Shown: positions 15,880 through 25,623, counted from the first letter of the stretch. The stretch is DNA of 64,000 bases from Acidobacteriota bacterium (GCA_017307505.1 JAFKEE010000016.1:310001-374000); one strand, 5' to 3'. The notes: a model not told the origin generated them from the sequence alone. Numbers and translations: made by a program.

Positions 15880-17301
15880 GTGAAGAGCAAGTGGAAGTGG
15901 ATCATAGGAGTGGGTGCCGTTCTCGTCGTCGGCGGTGGCACGATTGCCAGCGTCAAAATGAGCCAGCGCGGAATTGTCTCCGTGCAGACCGGCAAGGCGG
16001 CAAAACAGGACCTGACGAGTCTGGTGACTGCGTCCGGCGAAATCAAGCCCAAGAACTACGTCAATATTGGCGCCAACGTCATGGGCCGAATTGTCGACAT
16101 TAATGTAAAGGAAGGCGACCGCGTCCGTCGCGACCAGGTGTTGGCGCGCCTGGAAGCTGTCCAGGCTCAGGCCGACGTCCAGGCCCAGCAGGCTGGTCTG
16201 AACTCCGCCCTCGCGGACTCGTCTGCCTCCGAGGCCGGACTGAAAGCGATGGACGAGAACCTCCGGACTCAGCAGGCGAGCATCGATCGGTCAAAGTCGG
16301 AACTGGAACGCGCCCGCCTCGACTTCGAGCGCGCCCGCCAGTTGTTCAGCGACAAACTGGTGGCCAAGCAGGAATTCGACTCCAAGAAAGCAGCCTATGA
16401 CTCCGCCGCCGCCACTCTTCGCGAATCCGAGGCACGGCTCGGCCAGATGAAGGCCCAGCGGGAGCAGACCGCCGCCCAGTTGTCCGGCAGCCAGCGGCGC
16501 GTCGCCCAGTCGCGAGCCACACTCAGCCGCTTCTCCGACGTGCTGCAGAAGCACAACGCCGTGACGCCCATCGACGGCATTGTCACCAACCTGCCCGTCC
16601 GCGTCGGCGAAACCGTGGTGCCCGGCGTCCAGAACTCCGCCGCATCGCTCATCATGACCATCGCGGACATGAGCCTGATCACCGCCGAGGTCAAGGTGGA
16701 TGAAACGGACATCGTCAACGTGAAGCTCGACCAGTTGGCCGATGTGACCATCGACGCCATCCCCAACCAGACCTTCAAGGGACACGTCATCGAGATCGGC
16801 AATACCGCGATCCTGCGTTCCACCGGTCTGGCGGCCAGCCAGAGCGCCGTCTCCAGCCAGGAGGCGAAAGACTTCAAAGTGGTGATCGCCATCGACAACC
16901 CGCCCACGGAGATCCGTCCCGGTTTGTCCTGCACCGCCAAGGTAATCACCGCTACCCGACAGAAAGCATTAGCTATTCCGATCCAGGCGCTGACCGTACG
17001 CCAGCGTGGAGATCTCGAGCCCGAAACGAAACCGGGTAACGTTCAGGCCGCAACTAACGCCGATCCTGATAAGCAGAAAAAGATGAAGGAAGAACTTCAG
17101 GGGGTGTTCGTCGTCAAAAACGGCGCCGCCGAGTTCCGCGAGGTGAAGACGGGCATCACGGGCGCGACCGACATCGAGGTTCTCTCCGGTCTAAAAGAAG
17201 GCGAAGAGATCATCACCGGCAGCTACAAGATCATTCGAACCCTGCGCAATCAGGCGAAGGTCAAGGTCGACAACAAGGCTCCAGTCAAGGCCGAACCGTA
17301 A
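15880..17301 (+). CDS. MacA/HlyD-type periplasmic adaptor subunit
   Basis: A 473-aa membrane fusion protein. One N-terminal membrane helix (KWIIGVGAVLVVGGGTIASV) is followed by a biotinyl-lipoyl domain half (ASGEIKPKNYVNIGANVMGR), a long alpha-hairpin rich in Ala/Gln/Glu (about 85-210), the second lipoyl half (NAVTPIDGIVTNLPVRVGE), and beta-barrel and membrane-proximal domains. GTG 15880 with AGGAG upstream is the start. The next gene encodes a MacB-like ATPase, so the pair looks like a MacAB/Lol-type exporter, but no permease gene follows. The substrate is unknown. Confidence 0.88.
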   Translation: MKSKWKWIIGVGAVLVVGGGTIASVKMSQRGIVSVQTGKAAKQDLTSLVTASGEIKPKNYVNIGANVMGRIVDINVKEGDRVRRDQVLARLEAVQAQADVQAQQAGLNSALADSSASEAGLKAMDENLRTQQASIDRSKSELERARLDFERARQLFSDKLVAKQEFDSKKAAYDSAAATLRESEARLGQMKAQREQTAAQLSGSQRRVAQSRATLSRFSDVLQKHNAVTPIDGIVTNLPVRVGETVVPGVQNSAASLIMTIADMSLITAEVKVDETDIVNVKLDQLADVTIDAIPNQTFKGHVIEIGNTAILRSTGLAASQSAVSSQEAKDFKVVIAIDNPPTEIRPGLSCTAKVITATRQKALAIPIQALTVRQRGDLEPETKPGNVQAATNADPDKQKKMKEELQGVFVVKNGAAEFREVKTGITGATDIEVLSGLKEGEEIITGSYKIIRTLRNQAKVKVDNKAPVKAEP

Positions 17302-17346
17302 AGTGGGCCGGAGCGCCGAACGGAACAAAGAAGGAACGAGATCCTA

Positions 17347-18111
17347 ATGGCTAGTGCGATCATCAAGGAAAAGAATGCCCGCGGCGCGGAGCTGAAGCAG
17401 AACAACATCGTTATCCGGACGTTCGATCTCTGGAAAACCTATGTCATGGGCGACCAGGAGATCCACGCGGTTTCGGGTGTCGATGTCGAGATCAAGCGCG
17501 GCGAGTATGTCGCCATCATGGGACCTTCCGGCTCCGGTAAGTCCACGCTGATGAACCTCATCGGCTGCCTCGATACGCCAACCAAGGGCGACTACTACAT
17601 CAACGGCAACCTGGTGAGCGAAATGTCGGACGACGAACTCGCCCGCATCCGCAACAAGGAAATCGGCTTCGTCTTCCAGACGTTCAACCTGCTGCCGCGC
17701 GCCACGGCGCTGCACAACGTCGAACTGCCGCTGATCTACTCCGGCATCCCGGCGGAAGAGCGGCTGGAGCGCGCCAAGCACGCCCTGCGCATCACCGACC
17801 TCGAACGGCGCATGTACCACAAGCCGAACGAGCTCTCCGGCGGTCAGCGCCAGCGCGTCGCGATTGCCCGCGCCCTGGTCAACGACCCTTCCATCCTGCT
17901 GGCCGACGAACCCACCGGCAACCTGGACTCCGCCACCAGCGTGGAAATCATGGCGCTGTTTGAACGGCTCCACACCCAGGGCAACACCATTGTCCTGGTC
18001 ACGCACGAGCGGGACATCGCCGAGTACGCCCACCGCATCATCACCATCCGTGACGGCAAGGTGTCTCGCGATGAGATCAACCCGCACCCGGCGGCCTCTC
18101 TCAACCGTTAG
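17347..18111 (+). CDS. ABC transporter ATP-binding protein (MacB/LolD type)
   Basis: A 254-aa nucleotide-binding protein. Walker A is GPSGSGKST, the Q-loop lies in [12 protein letters not shown], the signature is [15 protein letters not shown], Walker B is [12 protein letters not shown], and the switch His is in LVTHERD. The Leu-Leu-Pro after the Q-loop and the PTGNLD Walker B are typical of the MacB/LolD/FtsE group, whose permeases are FtsX-like. It lies 45 bp after the adaptor gene. A MacB-type permease is expected but not present; the next gene is on the other strand. It might use the FtsX-like permease at 19601 or a distant one. Confidence 0.88.
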   Translation: MASAIIKEKNARGAELKQNNIVIRTFDLWKTYVMGDQEIHAVSGVDVEIKRGEYVAIMGPSGSGKSTLMNLIGCLDTPTKGDYYINGNLVSEMSDDELARIRNKEIGFVFQTFNLLPRATALHNVELPLIYSGIPAEERLERAKHALRITDLERRMYHKPNELSGGQRQRVAIARALVNDPSILLADEPTGNLDSATSVEIMALFERLHTQGNTIVLVTHERDIAEYAHRIITIRDGKVSRDEINPHPAASLNR

Positions 18112-18142
18112 TCCGATTCAGGGCCGGCCTCAACCGCCGGCC

Positions 18143-18838
18143 CTACTTCCTCAGCAGCGGCTCCAGATACTTCAGCACCGTTCCCGCCACTTTCTCAGTT
18201 CCCTTCGCCGTCGGGTGCAAACCGTCTCTCTGCATCAGTTCCGGCCGGGTCGCCACACCTTCCAGGAAGAAGGGAATCATGATCAGCTTGTGGCTCCTGG
18301 TCAGCTCCTGGAACACCTTCTCGAAGTCGCGGATGTAGTCCTGCCCGTAGTTGCGAGGCAGCGTCATCCCGCACAGGAGGACCTTCGCCCCGGCCTTCTG
18401 GAACGCCTCAACCATCTCTGTCAGGTTGGCGCGCGTCGACTCCACGGGCAGCCCGCGCAAGCCGTCGTTCGCACCCAGCTCCAGGATCACCACGGCGGGC
18501 TTCAGCCGCACCGCCTCCGCCACACGCGCCACTCCGCCGTCGGTCGTGTCGCCGCTGATGCCCTGATTCACCACCCGGTAGTGGTAGCCCTTCGCGTCCA
18601 GCTGCTTCTGCAGGAAATCCGCATAGCTGAGCCCGGTGTCCAGGCCATATCCGGCGGTGAGACTATCGCCGAACGCCACGATCACCGGCCGCCCATCAGT
18701 CTGCTCCGGCTCAGCCGGCGGCTTGGCGGCAGCGACCGGCGCCGCGGAGGCCGCGGGCTCCGGTTGGGGCTCCGGCTTCGAACAAGCGGCCAGCAGCAGG
18801 GCCGCCCCCATCCAGCAGATTCTCCAACGGCTGCGCAT
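18143..18838 (-). CDS. Arylesterase / TesA-like SGNH hydrolase (lipoprotein)
   Basis: A 231-aa SGNH/GDSL hydrolase. Start ATG 18838 gives a lipoprotein signal, MRSRWRICWMGAALLLAAC (lipobox LAAC), followed by a Pro/Ala linker. Catalytic blocks are present in order: AFGDSLTAGYGL (block I, Ser), GDTTDGG (Gly oxyanion), LGANDGLRG (block III Asn) and DGLHPTAKG (block V, Asp and His). The E. coli homologue TesA (protease I/lysophospholipase L1) is encoded divergently from ybbA-ybbP, and the same arrangement exists here (64-bp divergent gap). It is soluble in the periplasm in E. coli but probably lipid-anchored here. Confidence 0.88.
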   Translation of the reverse strand: MRSRWRICWMGAALLLAACSKPEPQPEPAASAAPVAAAKPPAEPEQTDGRPVIVAFGDSLTAGYGLDTGLSYADFLQKQLDAKGYHYRVVNQGISGDTTDGGVARVAEAVRLKPAVVILELGANDGLRGLPVESTRANLTEMVEAFQKAGAKVLLCGMTLPRNYGQDYIRDFEKVFQELTRSHKLIMIPFFLEGVATRPELMQRDGLHPTAKGTEKVAGTVLKYLEPLLRK

Positions 18839-18902
18839 CCCAGATCGGATTTTCAAGAATGAAAGGCCCTCAACTGCAATCATAAGGGAAGTACCTGCAA
18901 GC

Positions 18903-19601
18903 ATGGCAAAATCGATTCTTTCCCTCCGCGGCGTGACCAAGTCCATCGACACCGGAACGCACCGCGTCCAGATCCTGCGCGGCATCGAGTTGGATATCCA
19001 GGAAGGCGAGTTCGTAGCCATCATGGGCGCCTCCGGCTCAGGCAAATCCACACTCTTGGGCCTTCTCGCCGGTCTCGACGCCCCCACCACCGGTACCATC
19101 CATCTGGATGGCGAAGAAATCTCGCATCTCGGGGAGGATGCGCTGGCCGATCTGCGCGGCCGCAAGATCGGGTTCGTCTTTCAGAGCTATCAGCTCATCC
19201 CCACGCTGACTGCCGAAGAGAATGTTCTCCTGCCCGCCGAACTCGCCGGCGACGTGTCCAGCGGAGCCATGGCCCGCGCGCGCCAGCTTCTCGACACCGT
19301 CGGCCTGGAAGACCGGCGGGAACACTACCCTGTCCAGCTCTCCGGCGGCGAACAGCAGCGCGTCGCCCTGGCCCGCGCCTTCATGCGCCAGCCTCCGCTG
19401 CTGCTCGCCGACGAGCCCACCGGCAACCTCGATTCCGTCAACGGCCGCCAGGTGCTCGACCTGCTTCTCTCGATGAACCGCCGCGAAGGCGCCACGCTCG
19501 TCCTCGTCACCCACGACCGCGACCTCGCCACCTACGCCACCCGGATCATCACCCTCAAGGACGGCGCCGTGGTCTCCGACGAACGCAAGGACGCCGCCTG
19601 A
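18903..19601 (+). CDS. ABC transporter ATP-binding protein, YbbA type
   Basis: A 232-aa ATPase with Walker A GASGSGKST, Q-loop FVFQSYQLIPT, signature LSGGEQQRVALARA, Walker [13 protein letters not shown] and switch His LVTHDRD. ATG 18903 gives the family length; the frame is open further upstream without ABC sequence. Its TGA overlaps the ATG of the large FtsX-like permease (TGATG), so the two form one transporter. The divergent tesA-like gene makes this the conserved tesA/ybbA/ybbP arrangement known from E. coli. YbbAP-like transporters have been linked to envelope lipid handling, but the substrate here is inference. Confidence 0.88.
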   Translation: MAKSILSLRGVTKSIDTGTHRVQILRGIELDIQEGEFVAIMGASGSGKSTLLGLLAGLDAPTTGTIHLDGEEISHLGEDALADLRGRKIGFVFQSYQLIPTLTAEENVLLPAELAGDVSSGAMARARQLLDTVGLEDRREHYPVQLSGGEQQRVALARAFMRQPPLLLADEPTGNLDSVNGRQVLDLLLSMNRREGATLVLVTHDRDLATYATRIITLKDGAVVSDERKDAA

Positions 19602-22171
19602 TGTTCCAATCCGCTGCCTGGCGCATGGCGTGGCGCGAAGCCCGCGCTTCCGCCCCCAAGTTCATCTTCGTCATCTTCGGCGTGGCGGCCGGCGTGGGCG
19701 CGCTCACCGGAGTGCGCGGGTTCTCCGCGGCCTTCCATGAGGCTCTGCGCCGCGAAGCCCGTACCCTGATGGCAGCCGACCTCACCATCCGCCAGTTCAT
19801 GCCCTTCACACCGGCACAGGACACTGAAATCCAGTCCTGGCTGAAGCGCGGGGCACAGCTCACGCGCATCACCGAGACGGTCTCGATGCTCAGTGCGGAG
19901 GGCGCCACCCCGGCACTGGTGTCCGTGAAAGCCGTCGACCCGAACGCCTACCCCTACTACGGCAAGGTCCGCCTGGAACCCGAGCAGCCGCTCGCCAAGG
20001 CTTTGACCGCCGATACCGTCGCCGTCTCCGACGATCTGCTGCTGCGATTGAATCTCTCCGTCGGGTCCACCGTGAAGCTGGGCGAAGCACAGTTCCGTGT
20101 CTGCGGCGTCGTCCGCATGGAACCCGACCGCATGACCGGCTCGCTCAACGTCGGCCCGCGCATCATGATCACCCGCGAAGGGCTCGACCGCACCGGCCTC
20201 ATGACCTTCGGCTCGCGCGCCTCCCACCGCTTCCTCTTCAAACTGCCCGCCCAGGGCATCCAGGTGGCGCAGATGTTCGACGCGCTCAAAAAGGCCTTCC
20301 CGGAATCGATGGTGGTGGATTATCGCGACACTCATCCGCTCATCACCCGCGCGCTCGACCGCTCCACCACGTTCCTCAGCCTTGTTTCTCTGATCGCCCT
20401 GATTGTCGGCGCCCTGGGTGTCGCCACGGCCATCTACTCCCACATCCAGCAGCGCCTGGATACCATCGCGATCCTGAAATGCCTGGGAGCGCGCTCGTCG
20501 CAGGTGATCCGCATTTACACTCTGCAGACCCTGCTGCTGGGACTCACCGGAGGACTCGCGGGCGTCGCCGTGGGCGGCATCGTGCAGCGCCTTTTCCCCA
20601 TCCTGCTGGCCCGCTACTTCCAGTTCCAGAGCATCCCCTGGAATCCGTCGTTCGCCGTGGAAGGCATCCTGGCGGGCGTCCTGGTCACCATGCTCTTCAC
20701 CATCCCGCCGCTGCTGGCAGTGCGTCAGGTGAAACCGGCCCTGATCTTCCGGCGCGAGATGGCCGAGGTAAAACCGAAACTGGGCAGGCGGCTCGCCATG
20801 CAGTGGCCGGCGCTGCTGAGTGGAGTGCTGATTCTGGCCGGGCTCGGCGGTGTGGCCGCCTGGCTGGCCGAGTCCGTCAAGATGGGCTCTTATTTCGTCG
20901 GAGGGCTCGCCGTGGCCCTGCTGCTGCTGGCCAGCGTCGCCTGGCTCCTGCTGCGCGGCCTGAAACTCTTCCTCCGCTGGACCCCGGTCCGCCTGCCCGT
21001 GGCCCTGCGTCACGGCATGGCGAACCTCTATCGCCCCGGCAACCACGCCACCAGTGTCCTCGTTGCGCTCGGCATTGGCGTGATGTTCACTCTCACCATC
21101 TACCTGGTGCAGAAATCGCTGCTGGTCGAGGTCGCCGGAGCCGCTCCCAAAGGCTCGCCCAACGTACTGATGATCAACATCACCAGCCGCGACCAGGAAG
21201 CCGTGAAGCAGTTCCTTGACAGCCGCACGGACCTCACCGCCAAGCCGACTCTCACTCCACTCATCGCTGCGCGGCTCGTCTCCATTAACGGCACCGCCAT
21301 CGAAGACCTCAACCTTCCGATGCAGGGCCCGCAGGCTACCGACAACCAGGGCCGCCCGCGCCGCCGCCGCAGCTTCACCACCCAGGTCACCTGGTCAGAA
21401 AACAAGCTCGACGACGTCATCATCCGCAAAGGCGCGTGGTGGCAGCCGGGCGAAAAGACCCCGGCGGCCTCGGTCTCCGAACGGACGGCCACGAACCTGA
21501 AGATCGAGCCCGGCATGACGCTCCACTGGAGTTCCGTCGGCCGCGAGTTCGACGTAAAGGTCGTCTCGGTCCATCGCGTCGAAGCGGTCCGCTTCGGCGG
21601 CGAACCGGATTTCGTCTTCAACCGTGTCGCGCTGGAGGGTCTGCCGACCCAGTGGTTCGGAGCCGTGCACCTGCCGCCCGCCAAGGTCTCGGCGTTCCAG
21701 CGGGATGCCTACAAGCAGTTCCCGACGGTCACGGTCATCAACGCCGCCGATGTGATGAACATCGTGCAGGAGGTGGTCGATCAGGTCGCGCTGGTCATCC
21801 GCTTCATCTCGGCCTTTGCGATCCTGGCCGGAGCCATCATCCTGGCCTCGACTGTGGCCGGCACGCGCCTGCGCCGCACCCGCGAATCCGCGGTTCTCAA
21901 GACTATCGGCGCCCGCCGCAACGTCCTGGTCTCGATCTTCTCAGTGGAGTTCGCGATCCTGGGCGCGGTAGCCGGCCTGATGGGCGGCGCCATGGCGACT
22001 GTTTTCGCCCGTCTGCTCCTCCTGCGCCTGCTGGACGCCCGTTTCCAGTTCGAACTGCTGCCCAACGCGGCCACTATCGCGATGACCACCCTGCTAGCCG
22101 TGATAGCCGGCTGGGCTGCGTCCATCCGGATCCTCAACCAGCGCCCGCTCGAAGTGCTGCGCGACGAGTAA
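19601..22171 (+). CDS. FtsX-like ABC transporter permease, YbbP type
   Basis: An 856-aa inner-membrane permease with the large FtsX-family layout. It has an N-terminal helix (FIFVIFGVAAGVGALTGV), a periplasmic MacB-PCD-like domain (about 45-240), three helices (about 262-385), four central helices (about 405-505), a second periplasmic domain (about 515-715) and a final three-helix FtsX unit ending RPLEVLRDE. Such duplicated FtsX permeases pair with MacB/LolD-type ATPases. Its ATG overlaps the upstream ATPase stop. The length is close to the roughly 800 aa of E. coli YbbP. Confidence 0.87.
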   Translation: MFQSAAWRMAWREARASAPKFIFVIFGVAAGVGALTGVRGFSAAFHEALRREARTLMAADLTIRQFMPFTPAQDTEIQSWLKRGAQLTRITETVSMLSAEGATPALVSVKAVDPNAYPYYGKVRLEPEQPLAKALTADTVAVSDDLLLRLNLSVGSTVKLGEAQFRVCGVVRMEPDRMTGSLNVGPRIMITREGLDRTGLMTFGSRASHRFLFKLPAQGIQVAQMFDALKKAFPESMVVDYRDTHPLITRALDRSTTFLSLVSLIALIVGALGVATAIYSHIQQRLDTIAILKCLGARSSQVIRIYTLQTLLLGLTGGLAGVAVGGIVQRLFPILLARYFQFQSIPWNPSFAVEGILAGVLVTMLFTIPPLLAVRQVKPALIFRREMAEVKPKLGRRLAMQWPALLSGVLILAGLGGVAAWLAESVKMGSYFVGGLAVALLLLASVAWLLLRGLKLFLRWTPVRLPVALRHGMANLYRPGNHATSVLVALGIGVMFTLTIYLVQKSLLVEVAGAAPKGSPNVLMINITSRDQEAVKQFLDSRTDLTAKPTLTPLIAARLVSINGTAIEDLNLPMQGPQATDNQGRPRRRRSFTTQVTWSENKLDDVIIRKGAWWQPGEKTPAASVSERTATNLKIEPGMTLHWSSVGREFDVKVVSVHRVEAVRFGGEPDFVFNRVALEGLPTQWFGAVHLPPAKVSAFQRDAYKQFPTVTVINAADVMNIVQEVVDQVALVIRFISAFAILAGAIILASTVAGTRLRRTRESAVLKTIGARRNVLVSIFSVEFAILGAVAGLMGGAMATVFARLLLLRLLDARFQFELLPNAATIAMTTLLAVIAGWAASIRILNQRPLEVLRDE

Positions 22172-22282
22172 CCCCCTCGTCGCCAGCCCGGCGGGGCTCC
22201 TCCCCTCGCAAACCCTCCAGCTTTCTGTCACAACCCGCATCGCAATTTGCGCCCCCGCTCTGCATTCCTCACAATAGAACTC

Positions 22283-23680
22283 ATGAGTGACCCTTCCTTT
22301 ACACCGCGCCCCGTCCCCGCCGTGGAGACCTCATTCCGTCGCATCCACACCCAGTTTCCGGTGCCGGAGTCACTCCCCATCCTCCAGAAGCTGCACGACT
22401 TCGAACTGCGCGCCATGTCCGGCCAACCACCCGTCATCTGGGACCGGGCCGAGGGCTTCCAGGTCTACGACGCCTGGGGCAACAAATGGCTCGACTGGTC
22501 CTCCGGCGTCCTCATCACCAACGCCGGCCACGGCCGCAAAGAGATCGCCGACGCCATCAGCGCCCAGGCCCAGCACACTCTGCTTACGAATTACTGCTTC
22601 CCCTCCGCCATCCGCGCCGAGCTTTGCGAACGCCTCGTCGGACTCATGCCGGAGCCGTTGAAGAAGATCTTCCTGCTCACCACCGGCTCAGAGACCGTTG
22701 AGTTCGCCGTCAAAGTCGCCCGCATCCACGGCCACAAGATTGGCGGCCGCTCCAAGAACGTCATCGTCTCCTTCGACAAGGCATTTCACGGCCGCACGCT
22801 CGGCTCCCAGCAGGTGGGCGGCATCCCCGTGCTGAAGGAATGGATCGGCAACCTCGATCCCGGCTTCGTCCAGGTCCCGTTCCCCGATGGTTACTGGACA
22901 GAGGACACCAGCTTCGAACTCTTCGAGCGCACTCTCGCCGAGCACGGTGTCGCGCCCAGCCAGGTCTGCGCCGTCATGCTGGAAACTTACCAGGGCGGAA
23001 CGGCCGCCTTCGCGCCGCCGCAGTACATCAAGACCCTGCGCCAGTGGTGCGACGGCCACCGCGCCCTGCTCGTCTTCGACGAGGTCCAGGCCGGCTTTGG
23101 CCGCACCGGCACCCTTTGGGGCTTCGAGCACTACGGCGTGCTGCCGGACCTCACCACTTGGGGGAAGGGCATCTCCAGTTCGCTGCCTATCTCCGCCATC
23201 GTCGGCAAACCGGAACTGATGGACCTGCCGAACCCCGGCTCCGCCTCCTCCACCCACACCGGCAACCCCGTCTGCTGCGCCGCCGCCCTGGCGAATGTCG
23301 ATCTCATCCTGAAAGAGAACCTCCCGCACAACGCCGCTGTGGTCGGCGGGGTGCTGCAGCAGGGCTTGCGCAAGCTTCAGGCCCGTTTTCCGCAGGCCGC
23401 TTATCTGGCCGGCAAGGGTCTGGTCGCCGGTCTCGCCTGCGTCAAGGCCCACAAACAACCCGATGGGGAACTGGCTCACGCCGTCGTCTGGCGCTGCGTC
23501 GAAAAGGGCCTGCTGATGTTCTCGCCGGTCGGCCCCTCGGGCTGCACCATCAAGATCGCACCCCCGCTTAACATCACGGCCGAAGCGGTGCGCGAAGGCT
23601 GCGCGGTTCTCGAAGAGGCGTTCGAGGAAGTGCTCGCGGAACGCGCCGCCGCCACGCCCGATGCCGTTGCGCAGGCCTGA
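22283..23680 (+). CDS. Class III PLP-dependent aminotransferase
   Basis: A 465-aa fold-type I aminotransferase of the acetylornithine/4-aminobutyrate group. Visible motifs are the cofactor phosphate-binding TTGSETVEFAVKVAR, FHGRTLG, LLVFDEVQAGFGRTG (Asp to the PLP pyridine) and the Schiff-base Lys in TTWGKGISSSLP; STHTGNPVCCAAAL follows. ATG 22283 is the first Met that gives the family N-terminus. The substrate is not determined by these motifs. The next gene, 19 bp downstream, is a Gfo/Idh oxidoreductase, so the two may act in sequence on an amino sugar or related compound, but this is inference. Confidence 0.88.
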   Translation: MSDPSFTPRPVPAVETSFRRIHTQFPVPESLPILQKLHDFELRAMSGQPPVIWDRAEGFQVYDAWGNKWLDWSSGVLITNAGHGRKEIADAISAQAQHTLLTNYCFPSAIRAELCERLVGLMPEPLKKIFLLTTGSETVEFAVKVARIHGHKIGGRSKNVIVSFDKAFHGRTLGSQQVGGIPVLKEWIGNLDPGFVQVPFPDGYWTEDTSFELFERTLAEHGVAPSQVCAVMLETYQGGTAAFAPPQYIKTLRQWCDGHRALLVFDEVQAGFGRTGTLWGFEHYGVLPDLTTWGKGISSSLPISAIVGKPELMDLPNPGSASSTHTGNPVCCAAALANVDLILKENLPHNAAVVGGVLQQGLRKLQARFPQAAYLAGKGLVAGLACVKAHKQPDGELAHAVVWRCVEKGLLMFSPVGPSGCTIKIAPPLNITAEAVREGCAVLEEAFEEVLAERAAATPDAVAQA

Positions 23681-23699
23681 GGAGCTACGGAGCCGTACC

Positions 23700-24866
23700 A
23701 TGCAAATCGCGATTATCGGCGGCGGCATGATCGCCCACGATCAGATCCTGCCTTCCGTCTACCAGATGCAGCGGCTGGGGTTGGTTGGGCCAGTCGAGGT
23801 CTGCGCCCGTCACGCCGCGACCCTCGAAAAGCTTGCCTCCTCCGACATCATCCAGCGTGCCTTCCCGAGCCATGCCTTCCGGCCGCGGCTGGAACCATAT
23901 GCCGAGGTGATCGCCGGCCTCCCGCCCCACCAACTTGTGATCGTAGGCTTGCCGGACGATCTCCACTTCGATGCCGTCATGACGGCCCTGCGACACGATC
24001 AGCACGTCCTCTGCGTCAAACCGCTGGTCCTCAACGTCGATCAGTCCATCCAGATCGAAGCCGAAGCCAGGGCCCGCGGTCTCGTGGTCGGCATCGAGTA
24101 CCATAAACGCTTCGATGACCGTTCGCTGCTCGCCCGCCGCCGCTACCAGAGCGGCCTTTTCGGTGAATTCAAGCTCGGCACCGCCTGCCTGCTCGAGAAG
24201 TGGTACTACCGCCACTCCAACTTCCAGAACTGGTTCACCGTCGACGCGTCCGACGCCTTCACCTACATCGGCTGCCACTACATCGACCTCGTCGCCTTCG
24301 TCACCGGCCTCCGGCCCACCAGCGTGAGCGTTTACGGCATTCGGGACAGGTTCCCCAATGGCAACGAAGGCTGGTTGTGGACCGATGCTCGCGTGATCTG
24401 GAACAACGGAGCCTGCCTCAACGTCCAGAACGCCCTCGGCTTCCCGGACGCCGCGCCCGGCACCAATATGCAGAGCCTCACGATGTACTGCTCCAATGGC
24501 CAGGTCGGCGGTTGGCTCCACCACTCCGATCAGTTCCGCGGCATGCAGTACTGCTACACCGCCAACCCGGGCGGTGACGGCATGAACACCTATGCCGAAC
24601 CGTCGCCCGACTATTTCCAGTATGTGGATGTGGGAGGCCCCGGACTGACGCCCGTCGGCTACGGCTACCGTTCCACTGCCTATATCGTGGAGCGGGCCCT
24701 GGAGATGCAGGGGAAGGATCTGGCTGCCCGGCAGCAGCTTCTCACTCAGTGGGATGAGGCCGGCGTAATGGCGACGCCGGCCAATTCACGCTACAACGAG
24801 GCCGTTGTGGAAGCGGCCCGTCAATCGATCCGCGACAACGGCCGGATGGTGCCCATCCCGTCCTAG
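23700..24866 (+). CDS. Gfo/Idh/MocA-family oxidoreductase
   Basis: A 388-aa NAD(P)-dependent oxidoreductase. The Rossmann fold starts QIAIIGGGMIAHDQILPS. The usual EKP motif is replaced by VKPLVLN (Lys kept), followed by GIEYHKRFDDRS and a C-terminal domain with ASDAFTYIGCHYIDLVAFVTG, where His residues are in the position of the family's catalytic His. The start ATG 23700 is preceded by GGAG, and the gene overlaps no neighbour. It follows the aminotransferase closely and probably shares its operon. The exact sugar or cyclitol substrate is unknown. Confidence 0.82.
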   Translation: MQIAIIGGGMIAHDQILPSVYQMQRLGLVGPVEVCARHAATLEKLASSDIIQRAFPSHAFRPRLEPYAEVIAGLPPHQLVIVGLPDDLHFDAVMTALRHDQHVLCVKPLVLNVDQSIQIEAEARARGLVVGIEYHKRFDDRSLLARRRYQSGLFGEFKLGTACLLEKWYYRHSNFQNWFTVDASDAFTYIGCHYIDLVAFVTGLRPTSVSVYGIRDRFPNGNEGWLWTDARVIWNNGACLNVQNALGFPDAAPGTNMQSLTMYCSNGQVGGWLHHSDQFRGMQYCYTANPGGDGMNTYAEPSPDYFQYVDVGGPGLTPVGYGYRSTAYIVERALEMQGKDLAARQQLLTQWDEAGVMATPANSRYNEAVVEAARQSIRDNGRMVPIPS

Positions 24867-24883
24867 GCCGCCTCACAAACTGG

Positions 24884-25555
24884 TTATTTGCCTTTGTAGG
24901 CGGAGTACTTGTTCAGCAGCTCCACGAGACCCTTGGCCGCCGGCGGCACGGGCTTCTTACCCTGCAATACAGACTTGCGATCGACGCCGGAGCCATACAG
25001 CGCCGTGTCGACATCCTCATCCGCCCGCAGCGTCGCGCCCTGCAGGGCGATTCCGCCGAATACGCCACGCGACCGCGACCAGGACAGGATCTCGGCCCGC
25101 ATCGTCGCGTCCGTCTGCGCCGTCGTATCCCGGCCCACCGGACCCGCCGCCACCGTCGCCTCACCACCCAGCGTGAACTTGCTCGACAGCAGGCGCTCCA
25201 TGCCCTTCTGGCTCATCACCAGCATGATCACGTCGCTCTCCGCGCCGCCGATCTGAAACCCTACACTGCCGCCTTCCACGCGCACGCCCACCGGAGCCGT
25301 CCAGCCCTTCCCGTCCGTCGCCCGGCAAGCCGCAAATCCACGCCCATACTTCGCGCCGAGAATGAATCCGCCTTTCTTCAAGGCGGGCACAATCACCGCG
25401 CACTGTGCCTTCGAAAACAGGTCCTGGGGAATCGCCTTGTCGCCCGTCGACATAATCTCGCCCAGCACTGTCGAGGCTTCCTGCAGCCGCTTATCCTCCG
25501 CTTCACCGGCCCAGACCGAGGAAACGGTGAGAACAGCAATTAAAAACTTCTTCAT
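24884..25555 (-). CDS. SYLF/YSC84-domain lipid-binding protein, secreted
   Basis: A 223-aa protein with a signal peptide (MKKFLIAVLTVSSVWAGEA) followed by a SYLF (YSC84) domain covering most of the chain. Recognisable segments are KAQCAVIVPALKKGGFILG, GRGFAACR, PVGVRVEGGSVGFQIGG, DVIMLVMSQKGMERLL and SRSRGVFGGIALQGATLR. The domain binds phosphoinositides in eukaryotes; bacterial members are exported proteins of uncertain role. It is convergent with the preceding oxidoreductase (17 bp gap) and 68 bp downstream of hemG on the same strand. Confidence 0.85.
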   Translation of the reverse strand: MKKFLIAVLTVSSVWAGEAEDKRLQEASTVLGEIMSTGDKAIPQDLFSKAQCAVIVPALKKGGFILGAKYGRGFAACRATDGKGWTAPVGVRVEGGSVGFQIGGAESDVIMLVMSQKGMERLLSSKFTLGGEATVAAGPVGRDTTAQTDATMRAEILSWSRSRGVFGGIALQGATLRADEDVDTALYGSGVDRKSVLQGKKPVPPAAKGLVELLNKYSAYKGK

Positions 25556-25623
25556 ATTAGTTGATGGTAGCAACGCGCAATGCCGGTCGCGATGCCAGCC
25601 GGTGGGTATCTTCAGCGCAACAC

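Noticed and set aside
19532-21046. 504-codon minus-strand open frame over the FtsX-like permease
   Set aside because: No domain and Gly/Glu/His/Gln-rich composition typical of shadows; the plus-strand permease is well supported.
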